A DNA stretch of 64,000 nt from Streptomyces sp. Y2F8-2 (GCF_014905555.1 NZ_BNGS01000011.1:62001-126000), one strand, 5' to 3'. Shown: positions 24,921 to 34,043, numbered from the stretch's first letter. Translations and numbers: made by a program. Notes: generated by a model not told the origin, from the letters alone.

Positions 24921-24971
24921 ACCTGAAAAGCGCTCGCGGGGACCCGGTTCTTCCCGCGTACGGTGGTCGGC

Positions 24972-25511
24972 ATGAACATCTGCGTCTTCCTCTCCGCCGC
25001 CGACCTCTCCGAGACCTACACGCGGCCCGCCCGCGAGTTCGCCGAACTGCTCGGCAAGGGCGGGCACACCCTGGTGTGGGGCGGCTCCGACGTCGGGCTG
25101 ATGAAGGTGGTCGCGGACGGGGTGCACGAGGCCGGCGGGCGGCTGGTGGGCGTCTCCGTCGAGTTCCTCTCGGACCGGGCGAGGGCGGGCGTCGACGAGA
25201 TGGTGGTCGCCAGGGACCTCGCCGAACGCAAGAGGCTGCTCCTGGAGAAGGCCGACGCGGTCGTGATCATGGTGGGTGGCACGGGGACGCTGGACGAGGC
25301 GACCGAGATCCTGGAGCTGAAGAAGCACGGGCACACCGACAAGCCGGTGGTCCTGCTGAACACCGCGGGCTTCTACGACGGCCTGAAGGAGCAGTTCCGG
25401 CGCATGGAGGACGAGGGCTTCCTGCCCAGGCCCCTCGCGGACCTGGTGTTCTTCGCCGAGGAGCCGGTGGGGGCGCTGGCGTACCTGGAGGAGTCGCTGG
25501 GAATCCAGTGA
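24972..25511 (+). CDS. LOG-family (TIGR00730) nucleotide hydrolase-like protein
   Basis: A 179-residue Rossmann-fold protein of the LOG family, whose characterised members cleave nucleoside 5'-monophosphates to base and ribose 5-phosphate. The loop TLVWGGSDVGLM matches the usual G-G-G-x-x-G-L-M region. The catalytic motif, normally PGGxGTxxE, reads VGGTGTLDE here: the Pro is replaced by Val while the GG, GT and Glu remain. The ATG at 24972 matches family starts. The substitution makes hydrolase activity likely but not certain. Confidence 0.8.
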   Translation: MNICVFLSAADLSETYTRPAREFAELLGKGGHTLVWGGSDVGLMKVVADGVHEAGGRLVGVSVEFLSDRARAGVDEMVVARDLAERKRLLLEKADAVVIMVGGTGTLDEATEILELKKHGHTDKPVVLLNTAGFYDGLKEQFRRMEDEGFLPRPLADLVFFAEEPVGALAYLEESLGIQ

Positions 25512-25535
25512 CGCGGTGGTGCGAGCATGGCGGGC

Positions 25536-26225
25536 ATGGCTACTCATGTGATCACCGGTGCGGGCTCCGGCATCGGCGCGGCCGTCGCCCGCCGCCTGCA
25601 CGCGCGCGGGGACGACCTGGTGCTGCACGCGCGCGACGCGGGCCGGGCGAAGGAGCTGGCGGCGGAGTTCCCCGGGGCGCGGACGCTGGTGGGCGACCTC
25701 GCGGAGCCCGACAGGCTGTCCTGGGCCCTCTCGCACCAGAGCCCGCCGGACCGGGTGGACTCCCTGCTGCACATCGCGGGCGTGGTCGACCTGGGCCGGG
25801 TGGGCGAGCTGACCCCGAAGTCCTGGCACCACCAGCTGAACGTCAACCTGATCGCACCCGCCGAGCTGACCCGCCTCTTCCTGCCGCAGCTGCGGGCCGC
25901 ACGCGGCCACGTCGTGTTCGTGAACTCCGGGGCCGGCCTGAACGCCCACGCGGAGTGGTCGGCGTACGCGGCCTCCAAGCACGGCCTGAAGGCCCTCGCG
26001 GACTCCCTGCGCGAGGAGGAGCACGCGAACGGCGTCCGGGTCACCTCCGTCTACCCCGGCCGCACCGCGAGCCCGATGCAGGCCAAGGTCCACCAGCAGG
26101 AGGGCAAGCAGTACGACCCGTCCCGGTGGATCGATCCCGAGTCGGTGGCGACGACGGTCCTGATGTGCCTGGACCTGCCGGGGGACGCGGTGGTCAACGA
26201 CCTGACCGTGCGACCGGGGCGGTAG
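25536..26225 (+). CDS. Short-chain dehydrogenase/reductase
   Basis: A 229-residue classical SDR using NAD(P). The cofactor loop is TGAGSGIG at residues 7-14, and the catalytic residues are Ser131, Tyr144 and Lys148 (YAASK). The substrate is unknown. It begins 24 bases after the LOG-like gene and probably shares its transcript. A second ATG three codons upstream is possible. Confidence 0.9.
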   Translation: MATHVITGAGSGIGAAVARRLHARGDDLVLHARDAGRAKELAAEFPGARTLVGDLAEPDRLSWALSHQSPPDRVDSLLHIAGVVDLGRVGELTPKSWHHQLNVNLIAPAELTRLFLPQLRAARGHVVFVNSGAGLNAHAEWSAYAASKHGLKALADSLREEEHANGVRVTSVYPGRTASPMQAKVHQQEGKQYDPSRWIDPESVATTVLMCLDLPGDAVVNDLTVRPGR

Positions 26226-26234
26226 TGATGTGCA

Positions 26235-26259
26235 CCTCGTCCGGCGATTGAGGACGAGG
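26235..26259 (+). terminator. Hairpin terminator after the SDR gene
   Basis: A perfect 8-base stem CCTCGTCC / GGACGAGG with a 9-base loop lies 10 bases after the SDR stop. It has no T tract, as is common for Streptomyces. A second GC block, GGGGCGCGGCCCC, lies near 26283. Confidence 0.65.
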
Positions 26260-26373
26260 CAGAGGGCCGATGGGGGTTCGGGGGGCGCGGCCCCCAGTCG
26301 GGGCTGTGCCACCGGGCGCCCGCCGGTGGAGGTCCCCGAGTGCGGTCCGGCCGGGAGGGCCTACGCTGCCGGG

Positions 26374-27381
26374 GTGAGTGAGAACAGCCAGTTCACCTTC
26401 GGTGCCGCCACCGGCGTGGGTTCCATGCCCGGTGGGGACGCCCGGGAGGCGGCCAAGACCGTCACCGGGAGCTTCGAGGACTTTCCGTTTGTGGCCGAGC
26501 TGCCCGCGCGGGGGCCCGGCGCGGACATGATCGGGCGGACCGCGGGGATGCTCGTCGACCTGTACGCGCGCGTGGAGCCGAGCGGCTGGCGGTTCGGGGA
26601 CCGGCCGGGCCGGGACACCCGGCGGGCCCGCTCCTGGCTCGGCGAGGACCTCGACGCGCTCGAGGAGTTCACCCAGGACTATGAGGGGCCGCTGAAGGTG
26701 CAGGCGGTGGGCCCGTGGACGCTCGCCGCCGCGCTGGAGCTGAAGAACGGCGAGGCCGCCCTCTCCGACCCGGGCGCCTGCCGCGACCTCGCCGGCTCGC
26801 TCGCCGAGGGTCTGCGACTCCACCTCGACGAGGTGAACAGGCGCGTCCCCGGCGCCCGGATCGTGCTCCAGCTCGACGAGCCGTCCCTCACCGCCGTCCT
26901 GCGCGGCCGGGTGAAGACCGCGAGCGGCTACCGCACCCACCGCGCCGTCGACCGGCAGATCGTCGAGGCCACGCTGCGCGACGTGGTCGGCGTGCACGCG
27001 GACGGCCCGGTCGTGGTGCACTCCTGCGCCCCGGACGTTCCGTTCGCCCTCCTGCGCAGGGCCGGTGCCGCCGCCGTCTCCTTCGACTTCTCCCTGCTCA
27101 CCGAGCGTGACGACGAGGCGATCGGGGAAGCCGTCGAAGGGGGTACACGGCTGTTCGCCGGGGTCGTGCCGTCCACGGACGGCCCATTGTCAGACCCTGC
27201 CGGTAGCGTCATGGGTGTCAGGACGCTGTGGCGCAGGCTGGGGCTGAATCCGGGGCTTCTCACGGACGCGGTCACGGTCACGCCGACGTGCGGGCTCGCG
27301 GGCGCCTCGCCGGACTACGCGCGCAAGGTGCTCGCCCACTGCGTCCGGGCGGCGAGATCCCTCGCGGACAACCCAGAGTAA
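26374..27381 (+). CDS. MetE-like / UroD-superfamily methionine synthase homologue
   Basis: A 335-residue TIM-barrel protein related to the catalytic half of cobalamin-independent methionine synthase (MetE). Visible parts are GVGSMPGGDAREA at the start, ILQLDEPSL-like VLQLDEPSL in the middle, VVVHSCAP (a probable His-Cys zinc site) and PTCGLAGASPDYA at the end. At 335 residues it is half of full MetE, so the methyl donor may differ. The GTG at 26374 follows a TACGCT box by a few bases, suggesting a leaderless transcript. ligA begins 15 bases downstream. Confidence 0.85.
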   Translation: MSENSQFTFGAATGVGSMPGGDAREAAKTVTGSFEDFPFVAELPARGPGADMIGRTAGMLVDLYARVEPSGWRFGDRPGRDTRRARSWLGEDLDALEEFTQDYEGPLKVQAVGPWTLAAALELKNGEAALSDPGACRDLAGSLAEGLRLHLDEVNRRVPGARIVLQLDEPSLTAVLRGRVKTASGYRTHRAVDRQIVEATLRDVVGVHADGPVVVHSCAPDVPFALLRRAGAAAVSFDFSLLTERDDEAIGEAVEGGTRLFAGVVPSTDGPLSDPAGSVMGVRTLWRRLGLNPGLLTDAVTVTPTCGLAGASPDYARKVLAHCVRAARSLADNPE

Positions 27382-27396
27382 CGGGAGGACAACACG

Positions 27397-29592
27397 GTGG
27401 CCGGCGACAAGCAAGCGGAGACGACGGTGCCCGCCGAGGCCCGGGAGCAGCACGCGCAGCTCGCCGAGCAGATCGAGGAGCACCGCTTCCGGTACTACGT
27501 GAAGGACGCTCCCGTCATCAGCGACGCGGAGTTCGACCGGCTCCTGCGTTCCCTCGAAGCGCTCGAGGAGCAGTACCCGGAGCTGCGCACCCCCGACTCG
27601 CCCACCCAGAAGGTCGCGGGGGCGTACGCGACGGAGTTCACGGCCGTCCAGCACCGCGAACGCATGCTCTCCCTGGACAACGCGTTCGACGACGAGGAGC
27701 TCGCCGCCTGGGCCGACCGCGTCGCCAAGGAGGTCGGCACCTCCGCGTACCACTTCCTGTGCGAGTTGAAGGTCGACGGCCTCGCGGTCAACCTCACCTA
27801 TGAGCAGGGCCGCCTCACGCGCGCGGCGACCCGTGGCGACGGCCGCACCGGCGAGGACATCACCCCGAACGTCCGCACGATCACGGAGATCCCGGACCGC
27901 CTCGAGGGCGACCACGTCCCCGACCTCGTGGAGATCCGCGGCGAGGTCTACTTCCCGATGGAGAAGTTCGAGGAACTCAACGCCCGGCTGGTGGCGGGCG
28001 GCGACAAACCCTTCGCCAACCCGCGCAACGCGGCGGCCGGTTCCCTGCGCCAGAAGGACCCGCGCATCACGGCCACCCGCCCGCTGCACATGGTGGTCCA
28101 CGGCATCGGCGCCCTGAAGGGCTTCAAGGACGGCCTCACCCGCCTCTCCGAGGCGTACGACCTGCTGAAGTCCTGGGGCCTGCCCACCGCCCGGCACAAC
28201 AAGGTGGTCGACGACCTCGACGGCGTACGGCAGTTCATCGCCTACTTCGGGGAGAACCGCCACTCCGTGGAGCACGAGATCGACGGAGTCGTCGTCAAGC
28301 TCGACGAGATCCCGCTCCAGGGCCGCCTCGGCTCCACCTCCCGCGCCCCGCGCTGGGCGATCGCGTACAAGTACGCCCCGGAGGAGGTCAACACCAAGCT
28401 CATCAACATCCGCGTGGGCGTGGGGCGTACGGGCCGGGTCACGCCGTACGCGCAGGTCGAGCCGGTCACGGTGGCCGGCTCGGAGGTCGAGTTCGCCACC
28501 CTGCACAACCAGGACGTGGTCAAGGCCAAGGGTGTGCTCATCGGCGACACGGTGGTGCTGCGCAAGGCCGGTGACGTCATCCCGGAGATCCTCGGCCCGG
28601 TCGTCGACCTGCGTGACGGCACCGAGCGCGAGTTCGTGATGCCGTCCGAGTGCCCCGAGTGCGGCACACCGCTGCGGCCCATGAAGGAGGGCGACGTCGA
28701 CCTACGTTGCCCGAACGCACGTTCCTGCCCCGCTCAGTTGCGCGAGCGCCTCTTCTACCTGGCGGGCCGCAAGGCGCTGGACATCGAACATTTCGGATAC
28801 GTCGCCGCTGCCGCCCTCACCCAGCCCCTGGAGCCTTCCGAGCCACCGCTGAAGGACGAGGGTGACCTGTTCGACCTCACCGTCGAACAGCTGCTGCCCA
28901 TCAAGGCGTACGTCCTCGACCAGGACAGCGGCCTGCCCAAGCGTGACCCGAAGACCGGCGAGGAGAAGATCGCCACGGTCTTCGCCAACCAGCAGGGCGA
29001 GCCGAAGAAGAACGCGCTCGCGATGCTGGAGAACATCGCGGCCGCCAAGGAGCGTCCGCTCGCCCGCGTCCTCACCGGCCTGTCGATCCGTCACGTCGGC
29101 CCGGTGGCGGCCGAGGCGCTGGCCCGAGAGTTCCGGTCGATCGAACGGATCGACCAGGCGAGCGAAGAGGAGCTGGCGGCCACCGACGGGGTCGGGCCCA
29201 TCATCGCCGCCTCCCTCAAGCAGTGGTTCGCCGAGGACTGGCACCGCGACATCATCCGCAAGTGGAAGGCCGCGGGCGTCCGTATGGAGGAGGAGGGTTC
29301 CGGCGAGGACGAGGGACCGCGTCCGCTGGAGGGGCTCACGGTGGTCGTCACCGGAACGCTCGGGCAGTACACCCGGGACGGCGCCAAGGAGGCGCTGCAG
29401 AGCCGTGGTGCGAAAGTGACCGGTTCTGTCTCCAAGAAGACGTCCTTCGTCGTGGTGGGCGAGAATCCCGGATCGAAGTACGACAAGGCCATGCAGCTGA
29501 AGGTCCCCGTGCTGGATGAGGACGGTTTCGCCGTCCTGTTGGAACGAGGGCCGGAAGCAGCTGCGGAAGTCGCGCTTCCGACCGGGGAGTAG
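27397..29592 (+). CDS. ligA: NAD-dependent DNA ligase LigA
   Basis: Essential ligase that seals nicks in replication and repair using NAD. The adenylated lysine is Lys125 in CELKVDG. The domain order is Ia and adenylation (1-320), OB fold, four-cysteine zinc finger (CPECGTPL, then CPNARSCPAQL), helix-hairpin-helix region and C-terminal BRCT (RPLEGLTVVVTGTLGQY). The 731-residue length is typical of Streptomyces. A GTG start with GGGAGGA upstream lies 15 bases after the MetE-like gene, implying one transcript. Confidence 0.97.
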   Translation: MAGDKQAETTVPAEAREQHAQLAEQIEEHRFRYYVKDAPVISDAEFDRLLRSLEALEEQYPELRTPDSPTQKVAGAYATEFTAVQHRERMLSLDNAFDDEELAAWADRVAKEVGTSAYHFLCELKVDGLAVNLTYEQGRLTRAATRGDGRTGEDITPNVRTITEIPDRLEGDHVPDLVEIRGEVYFPMEKFEELNARLVAGGDKPFANPRNAAAGSLRQKDPRITATRPLHMVVHGIGALKGFKDGLTRLSEAYDLLKSWGLPTARHNKVVDDLDGVRQFIAYFGENRHSVEHEIDGVVVKLDEIPLQGRLGSTSRAPRWAIAYKYAPEEVNTKLINIRVGVGRTGRVTPYAQVEPVTVAGSEVEFATLHNQDVVKAKGVLIGDTVVLRKAGDVIPEILGPVVDLRDGTEREFVMPSECPECGTPLRPMKEGDVDLRCPNARSCPAQLRERLFYLAGRKALDIEHFGYVAAAALTQPLEPSEPPLKDEGDLFDLTVEQLLPIKAYVLDQDSGLPKRDPKTGEEKIATVFANQQGEPKKNALAMLENIAAAKERPLARVLTGLSIRHVGPVAAEALAREFRSIERIDQASEEELAATDGVGPIIAASLKQWFAEDWHRDIIRKWKAAGVRMEEEGSGEDEGPRPLEGLTVVVTGTLGQYTRDGAKEALQSRGAKVTGSVSKKTSFVVVGENPGSKYDKAMQLKVPVLDEDGFAVLLERGPEAAAEVALPTGE

Positions 29593-29817
29593 CGGTTGAA
29601 GGTCACCCGTTCGGCGCATATCAGATGCATACGGGTGGCCGGGTCGCATTCGGGCAACCGTCGACGACCGCTGCCCGTGAAAGCCTTCTGCGGCCTACTG
29701 TTGAGCTGTGCGCCTGCCGTGCCCCGACGCGTGGTGGGTTTTCAGTCGCGGTGCCGTTGACGGTTCGTCGGGCAATCGGGCCGCGTGGCGAGGGCACCGG
29801 CTGTGAGAGGGACGGGA

Positions 29818-32151
29818 ATGGAACCGACCAAGAGCGCCGCCCCGGACTCACGGCTGCGCCTGCGCCGGGTGTCCGGCGCCTGGCGGGCGGGGCGCCGGAT
29901 CGTACGGCCGTCCGGGCACGCGGGTACGGGCGGCCCGTGTGCCCTGCTACGCGCCCTGCCGGGGGCGCCCGCCGGCCCCGTCGCCGGAGTCCCGGCGGGG
30001 AGCACCCCGGGCACGACCTCGCTGCCGGCCCTGCCGCCCGGCACCGGCGCGCTCGCCGACGGGAGTTCCTCCGGGCCGCCCGGGCGCGACGGGGGGCGGC
30101 ACCTCTCGTGGCCCGCGCTGCCGGCGGTGGTCGTCGCGGCCGCCGGGTTCGTCCTCGGCGCCGGCTTCTACCGCGCGTTCGGCGAAAACCACGCGCTGTT
30201 CCCTTCCGGGGCCGTCGGCTGGTCCCTGGCCCTGCTCACCGGCGTCATCGTCGGCCACCTGGTCATGCTGGGCCGCTCCCGCTGGTGGGGCGGCACGGGC
30301 TCGGGCGCCGCCCTCACCCTCGCCGTCCTGCTGCTGTACGGCTGGGTGCCCGCCGTGATGGTCAGCCTCACCGTGGTCGTCCTGGTCGGCGCAGCCCGGC
30401 TGGGCCGCTGGCGGCAGGGCGTACTGCACGGCGCGGTCGACCTCCTCGGCATCGGCGCCGGAGCCCTCGTACTGGCCGCCTTCGGGCGCGTCCCGACCGT
30501 CGAGACGCCCTGGGACCCGAGCACCTGGACCTTCTACGCCGCCCCCCAGGTCGTCCTCGTCGCCGTCGCGTACCTCGCCGTGACCCGGCTGCTGCTGTGG
30601 TACCTGCACGCGCCGCGCACCGGCGGCCTGCCCACCGTCGCCCGCACCGCCCTGGTCCGGCACGGACTCGTCGCCGTCGCGCTGCTCGGCATCGCCCCGC
30701 TGGTCTGTGTCGTCGCCGTCGCGGTGCCGGTGCTGCTGCCGCTGTTCTCCATCCCGCTCATCGCCCTGGACTCCACCCTGTGGATAGCCCGTGCCCGCGC
30801 CGAGGAGCAGCTGCGCGACGGGCTGACCGGGCTGCCCAACCGCCAGTGGCTGCTGGAGCGCACCTGGACGGCCCTCGACGACGCCGAGCGGATCGGGGCC
30901 CGGGCCGCCCTGATGCTGATCGACCTCGACCGCTTCCGGTCCGTGAACGACACGCTGGGCCATCTCGCGGGCGACCGACTGCTGCTGCAGGTGGCCGAGC
31001 GGCTGCGGCTGGCGCTGCCGCGCGGGGCCGAGGCCGCGCGGCTCGGGGGCGACGAGTTCGCGGTCTTACTGCCCGTCGCGGACTCCACGACGTCCGCGTC
31101 GAGGGCGGCCCGCAACCTGGTCGCCGCGCTCAGCTCGCCGCTCGACTTGGACGGGCTCACGCTCGTCCTGGAGGCCAGCGCGGGGGTCGCCGTCTTCCCC
31201 GACCACGCGCTGGACGCCGAGGGGCTGCTGCGGCGGGCGGACGTGGCGATGTACCAGGCGAAGCGGGACCGCACCGGGGTGGAGGTGTACGAGTCCAAGC
31301 GGGACTCGAACACTCCCGACCGGCTCGGGCTGCTGGGGGATCTGCGGCGCGCGCTGGACGCGCACGAGGTGCAGCTGCACTACCAGCCGAAGGTGCGCTT
31401 CGACGGGCAGGTCGCCGGGCTCGAGGCGCTCGTGCGGTGGGTGCATCCCGAGCGCGGGAAGGTGCCGCCGGACGAGTTCATCGCGATCGCCGAGTCGTCG
31501 GGGCTGATGCCCCACCTGACGGAGTACGTGCTGGAGACGGCGCTCGAGCAGGTGGCGCGGTGGCGCGCGCAGGGTCTCACGGTGCCGGTCGCGGTGAACG
31601 TCTCGCCGCGCGACGTCCACACGCCGGGGTTCGCCGGGTCGGTCGCGGCGCGGCTGGCGCGGCACGGGGTTCCGGCGGGGGCGCTCCAGCTGGAGATCAC
31701 GGAACACGTGCTCCTGGAGGACCCCCAGCGGGCCGCGGACACGCTGGCGGGGCTGGCCGGGCACGGCGTGAAGATGTCGCTGGACGACTTCGGTACGGGC
31801 TACTCGTCGCTCGTGCATCTGCGGCGGCTGCCGGTGAGTGAGCTGAAGATCGACCGGTCGTTCGTGGCGCGGCTCGCGGTGGACGCGGAGGACGCCGAGA
31901 TCGTGCGCTGCACGGTGGACCTCGCACATTCGCTGGGCCTGCTCGTCGTGGCCGAGGGCGTCGAGGACGACGAGACGTGGGAGCGGCTGCGGGACCTGGG
32001 CTGCGACGCGGTGCAGGGGTGGCTGGTCGCCGCGGCGATGCCCGCGGAGGAGACGACGGCGTGGCTGCGGGCCCGTGGTGTGCGCGGGTGGCAGCGTCCC
32101 CGGGCCGCGCTGCCGGCGGCCACCGCCGACGACCCGGGGCGGCTCGGCTGA
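29818..32151 (+). CDS. Membrane GGDEF-EAL c-di-GMP enzyme (RmdB-like)
   Basis: A 777-residue protein: a hydrophilic Pro/Gly-rich N-terminus of about 90 residues, roughly eight hydrophobic segments (about 100-330), then GGDEF (RLGGDEFAVL near 410) and EAL (GLEALVRW near 534). EAL catalytic motifs are intact: NVSPRD, LEITEH, LDDFGTGYSSL and KIDRSF. The GGDEF signature is intact too, so both synthesis and breakdown of c-di-GMP are possible. The position after ligA matches, from memory, S. coelicolor RmdB, a phosphodiesterase that affects development. ATG 29818 has GAGAGGGACGGGA upstream. Confidence 0.88.
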   Translation: MEPTKSAAPDSRLRLRRVSGAWRAGRRIVRPSGHAGTGGPCALLRALPGAPAGPVAGVPAGSTPGTTSLPALPPGTGALADGSSSGPPGRDGGRHLSWPALPAVVVAAAGFVLGAGFYRAFGENHALFPSGAVGWSLALLTGVIVGHLVMLGRSRWWGGTGSGAALTLAVLLLYGWVPAVMVSLTVVVLVGAARLGRWRQGVLHGAVDLLGIGAGALVLAAFGRVPTVETPWDPSTWTFYAAPQVVLVAVAYLAVTRLLLWYLHAPRTGGLPTVARTALVRHGLVAVALLGIAPLVCVVAVAVPVLLPLFSIPLIALDSTLWIARARAEEQLRDGLTGLPNRQWLLERTWTALDDAERIGARAALMLIDLDRFRSVNDTLGHLAGDRLLLQVAERLRLALPRGAEAARLGGDEFAVLLPVADSTTSASRAARNLVAALSSPLDLDGLTLVLEASAGVAVFPDHALDAEGLLRRADVAMYQAKRDRTGVEVYESKRDSNTPDRLGLLGDLRRALDAHEVQLHYQPKVRFDGQVAGLEALVRWVHPERGKVPPDEFIAIAESSGLMPHLTEYVLETALEQVARWRAQGLTVPVAVNVSPRDVHTPGFAGSVAARLARHGVPAGALQLEITEHVLLEDPQRAADTLAGLAGHGVKMSLDDFGTGYSSLVHLRRLPVSELKIDRSFVARLAVDAEDAEIVRCTVDLAHSLGLLVVAEGVEDDETWERLRDLGCDAVQGWLVAAAMPAEETTAWLRARGVRGWQRPRAALPAATADDPGRLG

Positions 32152-32167
32152 CCCGACGGCCGCGTGA

Positions 32168-32752
32168 TCAGCTCGTTCCCGCCGCGAAGTGCCCGATCAG
32201 CAGGGCGAGCCGGCGCTCATGGGCCTGGGCCGGCAGGCGTCCGCTGCGCATCAGCATGACCAGGCCGTGCAGCCCGGCCCAGTACGTCTCCGCGAGCAGG
32301 CCCGGGTCGTCGCCCTCGTGCGCGACGGGTTCCACGGCCCGGAGCAGTTCGCCGAACGCCTTCTGCAGGGCCGCGAGCGCCTGCGGTGTCGCGAACGGCA
32401 GGTCCACGCTGTGGGTGAACAAGGCGTCGTAGAGCGCGGGCCGTCGCCGCGCGAAGTCCGTGTACGCCTTCCCCACCGCTGCCGGTGCCCCGCGCGCGCC
32501 CTCGGCCGCCGTACGCGCCGCGCGCAGCTCGCCCGCCAAGTCCGCGCAACCCTGCACCGCGACCGCCGCCATGATGGCGTCCTTGCCCTTGAAGTGGCTG
32601 TACAGCACGGGCTGGCTGTACTCGATCTCGGCGGCGAGCCGCCGGGTGGTGACGGCGTCCCAGCCCTCGGCCTCCGCCAGTTCCCGCGCGGCCGTCACGA
32701 TCAGCCGCTCGCGTTCCGCTCGTTCGCGCTCCCGGCGCGTCTGGATGGGCAC
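32168..32752 (-). CDS. TetR-family regulator
   Basis: A 194-residue TetR repressor with the helix-turn-helix in about residues 18-60 (TTRRLAAEIEYSQPVLYSHF) and a WHG-like C-terminal domain. The GTG at 32752 is preferred: the frame extends to a TTG at 32779, but that would put one of two perfect operator palindromes inside the gene. It is divergent from a DUF4267 membrane gene, the probable target. Confidence 0.85.
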   Translation of the reverse strand: MPIQTRRERERAERERLIVTAARELAEAEGWDAVTTRRLAAEIEYSQPVLYSHFKGKDAIMAAVAVQGCADLAGELRAARTAAEGARGAPAAVGKAYTDFARRRPALYDALFTHSVDLPFATPQALAALQKAFGELLRAVEPVAHEGDDPGLLAETYWAGLHGLVMLMRSGRLPAQAHERRLALLIGHFAAGTS

Positions 32753-32762
32753 ACGTGCAAGT

Positions 32763-32825
32763 CTAGCGATGCTAGCCAATCTGTCGATGCTCTGTTAGTG
32801 TCGCTCTTGCCGCTAGCGCCGCTAG
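32763..32825. promoter_or_regulatory. Two perfect CTAGC-N3-GCTAG operators
   Basis: CTAGC-GAT-GCTAG at 32763-32775 and CTAGC-GCC-GCTAG at 32813-32825 are identical 5-3-5 palindromes with centres 50 bases apart. They lie between the divergent TetR and DUF4267 genes, so they are strong candidates for the TetR binding sites. Confidence 0.7.
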
Positions 32826-32859
32826 TGACGCTGGTCCACCTCGATGGGGGAGAAGAGAC

Positions 32860-33231
32860 ATGACCGTCACCGCTTACACCCTGGCCGTCCTGCTCAACCT
32901 GCTCTGCGTGTTCATCGGCTACCGCTTCTGGTTCCAGCCCGCCGCCGCCGCGGCCGGTTACGGCGTCCCCGCCGACCCCCACGGCGAAGCCGGCGCCTAC
33001 CTGTCGATCAAGGGCCTCAGGGACGGCACCTTCGGGCTGGTGGGCCTGGCGCTGCTGGCCTTCGCCGGTGCTCGTGCCGAGGCCTGGTTCATGGTCTGCG
33101 TGGCACTCGTCCCGTTCCTCGACACGCTGATAGTCCTGCGTCACGGCGGCACGAAGGCCGTGGCCTTCGGGATCCACTTCGCCACCGCGGTCGTTGTACT
33201 GATCAGTGCCGGCCTGCTCTTCGCCGTCTGA
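32860..33231 (+). CDS. DUF4267 membrane protein
   Basis: A 123-residue protein with four hydrophobic helices, matching the small DUF4267 family often encoded beside TetR regulators. YLSIKGLRDGTFGLVGLALL is a characteristic segment. Function unknown. GGGGGAG lies before the ATG. The cupin gene follows 31 bases later, so the two probably form an operon repressed by the divergent TetR protein. Confidence 0.8.
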   Translation: MTVTAYTLAVLLNLLCVFIGYRFWFQPAAAAAGYGVPADPHGEAGAYLSIKGLRDGTFGLVGLALLAFAGARAEAWFMVCVALVPFLDTLIVLRHGGTKAVAFGIHFATAVVVLISAGLLFAV

Positions 33232-33262
33232 TCACACCGATACCGACACCAGGGGGTCACAC

Positions 33263-33757
33263 ATGTCGCTGTTCGTGCCGAAGTTCGAGGAGTCCGTGAT
33301 CGTTCGCGAGGCCGAGGCCGAAGTCGTCGGCCGCGCGCCCACCACCATCCGTCTGCTCGCCGACAGCAGCGCGACCGGCGGCGCCCTGTCCACCCAGCGC
33401 GTCACCCTCAAGGGCGGCGCCGACGGCGCCAAGCCGCACTGGCACGACAACTCCGCCGAGATGTTCTTCCTGCTCGACGGCGCCGCCGACATCCTCTCCG
33501 GGGAGGACGTCGTCACCGCCGGACCCGGCGACCTCGTCATCGTCCCGCCCGGCAAGCCGCACGCCTTCGCCGCCGTGCCCGGTGCGGACGCCGACCTGCT
33601 CATCGTCATCACCCCGGGCGTCGAGCGCTTCGAGTACTTCCGTCACCTCCAGCGCATCGCCCTCGGCGAGGCCACCCCGGAGAGCCTGCTGGAGGTGCAG
33701 GACCTGTACGACAACCACTTCCTGCGCAGCGAGGCGTGGGAAGGGCACCGGGGCTGA
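33263..33757 (+). CDS. Cupin-domain protein
   Basis: A 164-residue single cupin. Motif 1 is HWHDNSAEMFFLLDGAADI and motif 2 is GDLVIVPPGKPHAF, giving the usual His-His-Glu-His metal ligands. It may be a small dioxygenase, an isomerase or a binding protein; nothing in the sequence decides. The ATG at 33263 has AGGGGG upstream. It is probably co-transcribed with the DUF4267 gene. Confidence 0.85.
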   Translation: MSLFVPKFEESVIVREAEAEVVGRAPTTIRLLADSSATGGALSTQRVTLKGGADGAKPHWHDNSAEMFFLLDGAADILSGEDVVTAGPGDLVIVPPGKPHAFAAVPGADADLLIVITPGVERFEYFRHLQRIALGEATPESLLEVQDLYDNHFLRSEAWEGHRG

Positions 33758-33846
33758 GGGGCGGGCGTCCTTCCCGGGCGCGAAGCCGAGGGGCGGGCCC
33801 GGCAAACCGTTTCACGGCGACCGGCCCCCGCCCCATAGGATTGGGA

Positions 33847-34043
33847 CCTGTCGACACATTCCCGCCTGCCGTGCGACGCCTGGCACGCACTCCCCCAAGC
33901 TCTTCGAGCAGGGGGGACCCCCAGCCGGGTTGCCGAATCGTCCACGTGGCTCCGCCACGAGGACGCTCCGGCGCCTTGCGATCGCACGCACCAGACGCCG
34001 CACGGCCCGCCCTTCGGGCGGACGACGGGAATGTGCCGACAGG
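33847..34043. mobile_element. MITE-like inverted-repeat element
   Basis: A 197-base non-coding element with terminal inverted repeats. The left end CCTGTCGACACATTCCCG (33847-33864) matches the right end (34026-34043) with one mismatch. The inner arms also correspond (33868-33890 with 33984-34006, 17 of 23 positions). Nested hairpins lie in the centre (33892-33915, CCCCC/GGGGG with GCTC/GAGC) and in the right arm only (34007-34021, CCGCCC-TTC-GGGCGG). There is no open reading frame for a transposase. TAGG occurs just outside both ends. It fills most of the gap before gatC, so the gatC promoter must be in or beside it. Confidence 0.65.

Noticed and set aside
26226..26373. Cobalamin or SAM riboswitch before the MetE-like gene
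   Set aside because: Only terminator-type hairpins were found, and a TACGCT box lies close to the GTG start, leaving no room for an aptamer.
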